DNA of 64,000 nt from Desulfobulbaceae bacterium (GTDB taxonomy: Bacteria > Desulfobacterota > Desulfobulbia > Desulfobulbales > Desulfocapsaceae): positions 248,001 to 312,000 of the forward strand of contig WSXV01000002.1 in assembly GCA_009773475.1 (NCBI GenBank), in the 5' to 3' direction. Of this stretch, positions 9,326 to 16,405 are shown in pieces. The notes beneath the pieces were generated by a model, which searched no databases, was not told the origin of the DNA, and saw only the letters and a program-made list of their open reading frames with translations. Every line of letters starts with the position of its first letter. Position 1 is the stretch's first letter. The translations under genes were made by a program, and so were the position numbers.

Positions 9326-10315
9326 GTGGAGAAAAATAAGGCAATGTTGATACAGGATGCGCAAAAGGTTTTTTTGATTGAAGAACAGGGGCTGGCATCG
9401 GTCCGAGAGCGGATTGGAACGGAGTTTGAAACGGCGGTGGAAATGCTCTTTCATTGCCCAAGCCGGGTAGTGATTACCGGGATAGGCAAGTCAGGAATCA
9501 TAGGGCAGAAAATAGCCGCCACCCTGAACAGTACCGGAACCCCCTCTTTCTTTCTTCATCCGGTGGAGGCCATGCATGGGGATCTGGGCATGGTCATGCC
9601 CACGGATGTGGTCATTGCGATCTCCTATTCCGGGGCCACGATTGAATTGAATGGGTTACTGACCAGTCTGCAAAAAAGAGGGGTGAAAATTATTGCCATG
9701 ACCGGTGGTCTGGATTCAATACTTGCCGAAGCAGCTGATCTGGTGCTTGATATCGGGGTCCCGATGGAGGCTTGTCCCTTAGGACTGGCTCCGACGGCCT
9801 CGACAACGGCAACCCTTGCCATGGGAGATGCCCTGGCTGTTGTTCTCTTACAGAAAAAACAATTCAGGGCTTCGGACTTTCGCAAGAATCATCCGGGGGG
9901 CAGTCTTGGAGAACGCTTGAAGGTAAAGGTGCGGGAGGTGATGTTGACGGGCGACGCTCTTCCCTTGGTGCTGGGTGACGAACCCGCAGCCCGGGCCATA
10001 GAGGTGCTAAATGATAAAAACATTGGAGCTGTCTTGATTATGGGGCCGGGGGAGAAGATCCTTGGGATTGTCACCGACGGGGACGTTCGGCGCAGCGTTG
10101 CCCTGGGCAGGAAGCTTTCCTCCTTGAGCGCGTCAGACATTATGACCGTCAATCCGGTGGCTATTGATGGGTCAATGCTGGCGGCCGATGCCTTAAGCAT
10201 TATGCAGAGGCATGAAATTACCGTCCTGCCGATTGTGAGTGAGTCAGGAGGGGTGGCAGGACTTCTGCATCTGCATGATCTGTTAGGAAAAGGGGAATTT
10301 CGTTTTTTGGTCTAA
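9326..10315 (+). CDS. kdsD: D-arabinose 5-phosphate isomerase (KdsD/KpsF/GutQ family)
   Basis: Converts ribulose 5-phosphate to arabinose 5-phosphate, the first step towards the KDO sugar of lipopolysaccharide. The 329-residue protein has an N-terminal SIS domain (GIGKSGIIGQKIAATLNSTG, then HPVEAMHGDLGM and SYSGATIE) and two C-terminal CBS domains. The GTG start at 9326 has AGGGA about 5 bp upstream; ATG 9344 is an alternative. Other KDO genes are not in view. Confidence 0.93.
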   Translation: MEKNKAMLIQDAQKVFLIEEQGLASVRERIGTEFETAVEMLFHCPSRVVITGIGKSGIIGQKIAATLNSTGTPSFFLHPVEAMHGDLGMVMPTDVVIAISYSGATIELNGLLTSLQKRGVKIIAMTGGLDSILAEAADLVLDIGVPMEACPLGLAPTASTTATLAMGDALAVVLLQKKQFRASDFRKNHPGGSLGERLKVKVREVMLTGDALPLVLGDEPAARAIEVLNDKNIGAVLIMGPGEKILGIVTDGDVRRSVALGRKLSSLSASDIMTVNPVAIDGSMLAADALSIMQRHEITVLPIVSESGGVAGLLHLHDLLGKGEFRFLV

Positions 10316-10438
10316 CTGCTACGAAATGGGTACGTTTTTTTTGTCAGAGTGCAACCCTGGGGGGTATTCTCTAAAAAATCGTTAGTTGCGTCTGGTACAA
10401 TCAAGGGGATAAGATAAAGAGTAGCAAGGGGGAAGAAA

Positions 10439-10678
10439 ATGGAACAGATGGACAAGCTAAGGGTTTTGCTGCCGCATTGGATAAGCCATAATCATAGTCA
10501 TGTGGAAGAATACGGGAAGTGGTCTGCCTTTGCCCGTGAGGCGGGTGAGGACACCGTTGCCGATCAGATTGATAAGGCCATTACTGCTGTGAACCAGGCG
10601 AGTGAGCTTCTTGAGGAGGCTTTTGCAGCAGCCGGTGGGAAGGTCGCAGAGCATGGCCATCACGGTCATCAACATTGA
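10439..10678 (+). CDS. Small conserved-looking protein with histidine-rich tail
   Basis: 79 residues, function not known to me. A strong AAGGGGGAAG ribosome site precedes the ATG. The body is predicted helical (LRVLLPHWISHNHSHVEEYGK, then an amphipathic acidic helix) and the last residues are HGHHGHQH. Together with H17, H19 and H21 this could bind a metal ion; that is inference. It lies 123 bp after kdsD and ends 53 bp before the convergent E2-like gene. Confidence 0.75.
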   Translation: MEQMDKLRVLLPHWISHNHSHVEEYGKWSAFAREAGEDTVADQIDKAITAVNQASELLEEAFAAAGGKVAEHGHHGHQH

Positions 10679-10731
10679 TCTGCATGGATTTGAGAAGGCG
10701 TCCGTAAGTGGATTGAGCAACACCATCAATA

Positions 10732-13473
10732 TTATTTTGCTGGTTTTTTATCGTATGGCTCTAGCTTGGTATTAGCTGGGTTGTAAAGAAAGCTGATTTT
10801 CAGAGGGGTTGATTTGTTAGCTTCCTGATGAGAGCACTGGAGGGTGAAGAGGAGCTTTTCACCAATCTTCTTTTGAAAAGCAGGCTCAGGATTTGAGAGG
10901 TTTTCTGGACGCAGATCGGGGTTGTTTTGGATAAACAGCGTTTGGAAGTTTTCCTTGAGGTACGAAATTTGTTCTGCGATCAAGCGATTCTCCTGGGTCT
11001 GATAGGCAGAATTCAAAATTTTCTGACCTGTGATCTCTGCCTCTTGTTCATTAATAGAGGCGTCATTGCCATAAAAACTCCATTTCTTTGTGGCTGGATC
11101 GTAAAAATAGCTTGCCTGTAGAAGCACTGGTCGGCCATGGCCCTGTTCAAAACACTGAATTTTATAGAGGGATTTGTTGCCGATTTTCTTGAGAAAGGAT
11201 ACTCGAGGATTAGATAAATTGTCAGCGTTGAGTGAAGGGTTGTTTTGGGCAAGAAGTTTTTGGTAGTTGTTGGTCAAATAAGAAATATGTTCAGAGATGA
11301 GAAGATCTTCCTGGGCCTGATTGGCTGTGCCCCTTGCCTCCTTTGTAATGGTCTGAAACTCCTGCTCGTTGGCAAAAGGACTCTTGTTGATTGTTTCGAT
11401 CACTGCCTGCAGTTTGTCGATAGCTTCACTGAATTCCTTGTTTTTTAGATGGGTTGCCGCACTTTGCTTGTCTCTGATGACTGCGGCATGGAGCATGAGC
11501 CTGGAAATCTTCTGTTGGCTCTGGAGAGGATTGTCGCGGCGCAGGATTTCACTGTTTTCCTCCAGAAGCTGCTTGGCAGTTTCGTAATAATTGATGGCCT
11601 GATCCCATTGGGCATCTGTAAAGGCCTTTCTTCCCTGCTCCAGGGACTTGAATATTTTGGTTCTGATGATATTCTCTGCCAGTGCGTTGCGGCTTGACGG
11701 GTCAGAAGAAGGAAATATTTGCTCCTTTTCCTGCGCCTGTTCAAATGCAGTAAGGGCATTGGGCCAGTCCCCTTTGGCAAGATATTTCTCTCCTGTGGTG
11801 ATAAGGGTGTTGAGCTCGACCTGACCGATGAGTGATTTAATCTTGGTGAGGTTTGTCGGGGGGATCTGGGAATTTTTCGTGGCGATCTCCATGGCTTTGT
11901 TCAAGTGATTTTTCGCCAAGTCCCATTCAGAGGCGGCCAGTGCCTGTTCACCTGCTTCCATGGCGATGTTGAATTCAGCTGTAGCCATATTGTTATGAAT
12001 CTGATCGAGGATGGCGCGATCAAAGGCCGGTATATCGGAGGCAAGCTGGAGGGTGTGGGTGTATTCGGTCAAGGCCTCTTTCCATTGGCCATCAGCCAGA
12101 TGTTTACTGGCGAGTTTGAGAGATTCCTGCCATTTTGGCATGGCGTTGGAGCTTTTACCTTTACTGATGGCCAGGCCTTGCTGAAATTTCTCGGAATCTT
12201 GAATCTGTTTGATCTCTTGTACGAGGAGAGTTTTCCCCTCTTGTTTGATAAACAGAATCTTGGATGTTTGTTTTAAGGCGTCCCCGCATTTTCCTTCCGC
12301 CTCGGCGAATCGGCCGGTATCTACAAGTTGTTTGCACTCATCCAACGCCGTGAGAGCTTGCTTGAATTGCGTATTGAAATAGAAATACGAAGAGACCAGA
12401 ATGAGCAGAATACTGCTGATGCCAGCCCCAAGGGCTATAAGAGGCCAGCGAGAAGAACGTCCCTTGTCATGTTGCACAGGTGCGACAGGGGATTTGGTTG
12501 TGGTTGCTACTTTTTCCTGGGATTTTGATGTCGCTCCATTTTTCTTTTTCTCGGTTTCCTGCTGGGGAGAATCCTCTGCTGCCCAGTCACCAAGCATTTC
12601 CACAGAGTATTGAGCGCGAGCGATATCTTTATCGATTTCCGGAAAATTCGGGGCCAGAGTTTTTACTGTTTGATATCTTTCAAGTGCCCTTGCAGGTTGT
12701 CCCTGATGTTCAAATGCTTCACCTTCCTGGTGCTTTTTGCGGGCTTCATTCAGCTGATGTTGTGCCTCCTGATGCAGACTGGGATTTGAAAGCGGTTCTG
12801 GCGAGTCAGGGGAAGAATGTTCCAGGGAGAGGTGGGGGGCTGCCGTTGTCATCGTGCTGAGGCCAGAAAAGGCTTTTTCTCGCTGGTTCTGGCCGTCAAG
12901 GTCAGCTGTTGCTTGATTCCCATTGTGTGGGAAAAGGATATCATCTACTATATCGATAGTCAGAGGCTCTGAGTCACCCTCTGTTGGCTGTTCAGGAAGT
13001 GACAGCCTGGTCTCGGCTGATGTCGGATCAACGGTATCCAGGGGTAAGTTCTTTTGATTCTCTTTATACCAACTTGCTGCTTCTTCGTTGAAGGCATTGT
13101 TGGTTGAGTAGATCTCGCCGCAGAGCATGCGGCCAATGTGAAGGATTAGTTCGGACAGAGACTGGTTGTTTTCCCAAAAATCACTGATGCAGATGGCTGC
13201 CTGATCGAAATCAGGATGGAAAACAGGGGTTTCCGGCTTGCAGTTGGGGGGGAAGTGGGGAAATCCAAAAGGAAGATTGAGAAGAATGATGTGATCAGTG
13301 CAGGTCTGGACCTCAGCCCCAGTCTCTTTGCAGAGCCCCCGTAGATGATAGGTAATGCGGTACTGCTCAGGGGGAGAACCGCCAAGGGGAAGAACCTGAA
13401 TCTGACGATGTTGGCCAAAATTGGTTTTTATTTCCAGAAAAATGGCTTCCAGTTGTTCAGAAAGGATGGTCAT
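10732..13473 (-). CDS. Membrane-anchored protein with E2 (UBC)-like N-terminal domain, TPR-like region and duplicated C-terminal domain
   Basis: 913 residues, not a protein I can name. Residues 1-140 resemble ubiquitin-conjugating (UBC) folds: a beta-strand then FPHFPP (71-76), TPVFHPD (82-88), a Cys at 95 where E2 enzymes carry the catalytic Cys, and a C-terminal helix pair (SLSELILHIGRM, NAFNEEAASWY). Residues 150-340 are low complexity with one TPR-like repeat (about 245-290). A single membrane segment spans about 343-366. Residues 370-720 are TPR-like helical repeats. Residues 726-805 and 831-908 are two copies of one domain. The orientation, head inside and repeats in the periplasm, is inferred from the single TM. 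No E1-like or JAB protease gene is nearby. The ribosome site is weak. Confidence 0.75.
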   Translation of the reverse strand: MTILSEQLEAIFLEIKTNFGQHRQIQVLPLGGSPPEQYRITYHLRGLCKETGAEVQTCTDHIILLNLPFGFPHFPPNCKPETPVFHPDFDQAAICISDFWENNQSLSELILHIGRMLCGEIYSTNNAFNEEAASWYKENQKNLPLDTVDPTSAETRLSLPEQPTEGDSEPLTIDIVDDILFPHNGNQATADLDGQNQREKAFSGLSTMTTAAPHLSLEHSSPDSPEPLSNPSLHQEAQHQLNEARKKHQEGEAFEHQGQPARALERYQTVKTLAPNFPEIDKDIARAQYSVEMLGDWAAEDSPQQETEKKKNGATSKSQEKVATTTKSPVAPVQHDKGRSSRWPLIALGAGISSILLILVSSYFYFNTQFKQALTALDECKQLVDTGRFAEAEGKCGDALKQTSKILFIKQEGKTLLVQEIKQIQDSEKFQQGLAISKGKSSNAMPKWQESLKLASKHLADGQWKEALTEYTHTLQLASDIPAFDRAILDQIHNNMATAEFNIAMEAGEQALAASEWDLAKNHLNKAMEIATKNSQIPPTNLTKIKSLIGQVELNTLITTGEKYLAKGDWPNALTAFEQAQEKEQIFPSSDPSSRNALAENIIRTKIFKSLEQGRKAFTDAQWDQAINYYETAKQLLEENSEILRRDNPLQSQQKISRLMLHAAVIRDKQSAATHLKNKEFSEAIDKLQAVIETINKSPFANEQEFQTITKEARGTANQAQEDLLISEHISYLTNNYQKLLAQNNPSLNADNLSNPRVSFLKKIGNKSLYKIQCFEQGHGRPVLLQASYFYDPATKKWSFYGNDASINEQEAEITGQKILNSAYQTQENRLIAEQISYLKENFQTLFIQNNPDLRPENLSNPEPAFQKKIGEKLLFTLQCSHQEANKSTPLKISFLYNPANTKLEPYDKKPAK

Positions 13474-13859
13474 GAAGGCTCACTGATCTTTAAATTGAAA
13501 GAGAGTTTTTTGCCATTTAGCCTGAAAATGGGGTCTCGCCATGGTGGGATTGACGAGATCAGTTTGATAATACCTTCAAGTAATTAGCAGAAATATTGAT
13601 GTAAGTGTAGCAGATTTTGAGAAGAAGAGGAATTTTTTTATTTCTCCGATAGATATATCGAAAATCCCGGTTCTTACAGGAGCAGATCTTTGTTTACTGG
13701 ATGCTAAAAAAGAGTAGGGGCGCGCCCATGAAGGGATGGGGTGAGGCCTGAAAAGCTGCCCTTGTATGTATGAAATGGAGAGTGAGGTTCTGGAACTAAA
13801 GCGTCTTATCTGGATGACACTGACGGCACCTTGATTAAAATTCTTGATTGTAGCAGGAT
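13474..13859. other. Divergent intergenic region, no gene seen
   Basis: 386 bp between the reverse E2-like gene and the forward cyclic-nucleotide-type regulator, so it must carry promoters for both. I see no convincing -35/-10 pair. A 10-bp palindrome GGGCGCGCCC lies at 13718-13727. No ORF with coding character is present. Confidence 0.6.
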
Positions 13860-14936
13860 ATGAAATCTTTTCAGATCTATTTTGAGATTATCGAAGACAC
13901 CCGTTGTCCTTTCTATGAGGTCGGCGAACAGTTGATTTTATCGGACAAGGCCCTTCTCTGTCCGAGAAATAAGGAAACCTGCCTGATCCTGGTCAGAGAG
14001 ATGACCCAGTTGTTGTTCAAGTTTCTAGCTGTTGACCATGAAAATCTTATCGCAGAAAAACCAGTCTTTACCTGTAGTGGTTGTACCGGGCTGATTAAAT
14101 TTACGCCAGTGGCAACGCCTGATAATCATCCTAGTGAAAAGGAGAAAGTGACTGTTCTGGGAAGTAGGGAGCTGCGACTTCTGGAGAAGATCAGGTCTTT
14201 TCCCTTGATTCAACTCATCCCTGAAGATGAGTTGAAGGCCTTTGTCGGTCGGTTTCAACAGGAGACCATCCAAGAAGGGAAGGTCTTGATTCACAAAGGA
14301 GAGTCAAATCTCTATCTGTACATGATTCTCGCAGGACAAATGCTGGTGATGGATGGGCCGGTGGTGATTACATCCCTCGGTCCGGGTGAGCTCTGTGGGG
14401 AGATGAGTTATCTGGGTGACGATGTGGCGGCTGCCACGGTCAGGGCCCTGTCGGACACGGAGGTGCTTGCTGTTTCCAGTGTTGATTTCAATTATCTCCT
14501 TGATCGGCTGCCGGCGGTGCAGAATTTTATGGCTCGTCTGTTGGCCCGACGCCTGAACCGGGTGAACAAGGCCAGGGCGGAAGATTTCGCCTCCTGCATG
14601 CAGGGCAGGTTGCAGGATATGGCCCCTGCTGAACTTTTCCAGATCTTTCATATGAACAGTAAAACCGGGGTGTTGTCCCTCGATCTGCCGCGCGGCCCGG
14701 GCAAGATCTCCTTCCGTGAAGGATGTATCATTAATGCCCATTATCGAGGACAGGAAAATGAAGAGGCGATCTTTGCCATGCTCGGCGAGCATGAAGGTAC
14801 GTTCAGATTCACCCTCGGCTTGTCTCCGCAAGAGATGAAAGCGGCTGAAATCGGCGATTTCATGAAGCTGCTCATGGAGGGAATTAAGCGGGTGGATGAT
14901 GTGCGGGAGGGAAAACAGGACAGTCGCGTCAAGTAA
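13860..14936 (+). CDS. Cyclic-nucleotide-binding regulator with DUF4388 (PATAN) C-terminus
   Basis: 358 residues, probably a cytoplasmic signalling protein. The N-terminal ~80 residues resemble the small TIGR04076-type domain (CPFYEVGEQLIL, later CSGC). Residues about 115-235 form a cNMP-binding/Crp-like sensor domain (IHKGESNLYLYMILAGQM, GPGELCGEMSYLGD). Residues about 250-325 carry the DUF4388 pattern GKISFREGCIINAHYRG and EGTFRF. There is no DNA-binding helix-turn-helix. It is divergent from the E2-like gene. AGGA lies only 1 bp before the ATG, so the start is the best available rather than well supported. Confidence 0.78.
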   Translation: MKSFQIYFEIIEDTRCPFYEVGEQLILSDKALLCPRNKETCLILVREMTQLLFKFLAVDHENLIAEKPVFTCSGCTGLIKFTPVATPDNHPSEKEKVTVLGSRELRLLEKIRSFPLIQLIPEDELKAFVGRFQQETIQEGKVLIHKGESNLYLYMILAGQMLVMDGPVVITSLGPGELCGEMSYLGDDVAAATVRALSDTEVLAVSSVDFNYLLDRLPAVQNFMARLLARRLNRVNKARAEDFASCMQGRLQDMAPAELFQIFHMNSKTGVLSLDLPRGPGKISFREGCIINAHYRGQENEEAIFAMLGEHEGTFRFTLGLSPQEMKAAEIGDFMKLLMEGIKRVDDVREGKQDSRVK

Positions 14937-14974
14937 GGATTTGTCTTCCACTCGGGATGATTTTTTCCCGGGAA

Positions 14975-15604
14975 TCAGGGTTGGTCTAAAAATGGTGGGA
15001 GCTTGAGAATCTCCATGAAGGAATTGACATGATACTCGGCTGACAGTGCCGGATTTCTGAAACCAATCAGCCGCATCCCGCAACTGGCGGCATGTTCCTG
15101 GTCAATGATGGAGTCACCGATGTAAATTGCCTCATCGGCCTGGCACTGGCAATGGTCCAGGATTTCGAGCAAGGCGTCGGGCGCCGGCTTTGGGCGGCGT
15201 GCGTTTTCGGCGGTCATCACCTTGGTAAAGTAGTCCTGGAGCTGAAATATCTCCAGGATGGGTATCATAGTGTTGGTGCGGTTGGTGGAGATGGCCAGTT
15301 GGTATCGAGGCTTGGTTGTTTCTAGAAATTCAATCAGGTCTGGTTCCATCCGCATGTGGTTGAGAAATGGGGCATAGTCGAGGGTCTTGCGATAGGCATC
15401 CACTGCAGTCATATCCTGGTCGGGATATGCGCGAAAGATGTGACGGGTAGAGTCTGTTACATTGTGGATATGGACGTGTTCGATTTCATCTGCGGTCATT
15501 GCCGGACGATTGAAATGGGCAAGGAGCTGGTTGTAATATTGGCGGTTGGCGAATTTGGAGTCAAACATAACCCCGTCACAGTCGAAGATGATGAGCTTGA
15601 GCAT
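14975..15604 (-). CDS. HAD-superfamily hydrolase (phosphatase-like)
   Basis: 209-residue HAD-IA type hydrolase. Motif I is DCDGVMFDS (Asp nucleophile at about residue 8), motif II is STNRTN, the motif III lysine lies in RPKPAPD, and motif IV is GDSIIDQEHA. The substrate cannot be told; phosphoglycolate phosphatase-like proteins look similar. It lies downstream of the Cys-cluster gene and secDF on the same strand, about 50 bp after the Cys-cluster stop. Confidence 0.85.
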   Translation of the reverse strand: MLKLIIFDCDGVMFDSKFANRQYYNQLLAHFNRPAMTADEIEHVHIHNVTDSTRHIFRAYPDQDMTAVDAYRKTLDYAPFLNHMRMEPDLIEFLETTKPRYQLAISTNRTNTMIPILEIFQLQDYFTKVMTAENARRPKPAPDALLEILDHCQCQADEAIYIGDSIIDQEHAASCGMRLIGFRNPALSAEYHVNSFMEILKLPPFLDQP

Positions 15605-15652
15605 AATAATCCTGGGGATAAAAGATCAGGAGGGCAGCAAAAACGTCGTGTA

Positions 15653-16405
15653 TCAGTCTTTGAAGAGAATCTTCTGTAACCAGTCAATGGCGTGGAGCAG
15701 CAACTCCTCGTCATCCAGCAGGCGTTCTTTCGTTGTTTTATCTAATGGTGTTGTTCCGGGAAGGTCTCCCGCAAACAACAATGTCCGGAATTGGTCAAGA
15801 TTGTAGAGGGCCAGGATAAACTGCGCAATCCGGTCTTCTGAAAACCGCTTTTTCTTTCGTACCTGCTCGTGCTGGAGGATGGCGGCCACCCTATCGTTAA
15901 AGCGGTTGTAGAGCGACAACCCCTGCTCTTTTCCGTAGCTGTTGGCATTCTGCTCTTGTTGTTCCTGAAATCCCCGGCAGTGACTTTCCTGGATAATAAC
16001 AAAAAACTCCTCCATCCCTTCTGTTTCTCCCATTTCATTTTCCGGCTGCCTGATGGCAGCGCGGCCGATGGGATAGGCCCGGCAGGCCCCGGGTCTGTCC
16101 TGATAGACGGTACAGCCGGCTTGCGACACAAAGACGCAGCTGTCCCGGCCATCATCGACCATGGTGAGATAAAATCGGGGGAAGGTTTCATGCTCTTCCT
16201 GTTCCATAATCACATAGCGGTCGAGGAATTCCTCAGAGCGCAGGCTGCAGGCCTTTTTCAACCGCAGCACATCATAGGGGGTCAGGGCCAGCTCCAGTTG
16301 CCGGCAGCATTCGGTGAAACAGGAGATGGCGGGATGACAGGAAAAACGAAAGCTCTCTTCTCTTGCTATCTTGGTGACGTTTTGCGGGAGCAAAGGCAGG
16401 TTCAT
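15653..16405 (-). CDS. YkgJ-family cysteine-cluster protein
   Basis: 250 residues of the YkgJ/UPF0153 family, thought to bind a zinc or iron-sulfur site; the role is unknown. The N-terminal cluster is C-x4-C-x3-CC (in SCHPAISCFTECCR), and a second set lies in GCTVYQDRPGACRAYPIGRA. Its ATG overlaps the secDF stop codon by one base, so it is translationally coupled to secDF. Confidence 0.85.
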   Translation of the reverse strand: MNLPLLPQNVTKIAREESFRFSCHPAISCFTECCRQLELALTPYDVLRLKKACSLRSEEFLDRYVIMEQEEHETFPRFYLTMVDDGRDSCVFVSQAGCTVYQDRPGACRAYPIGRAAIRQPENEMGETEGMEEFFVIIQESHCRGFQEQQEQNANSYGKEQGLSLYNRFNDRVAAILQHEQVRKKKRFSEDRIAQFILALYNLDQFRTLLFAGDLPGTTPLDKTTKERLLDDEELLLHAIDWLQKILFKD

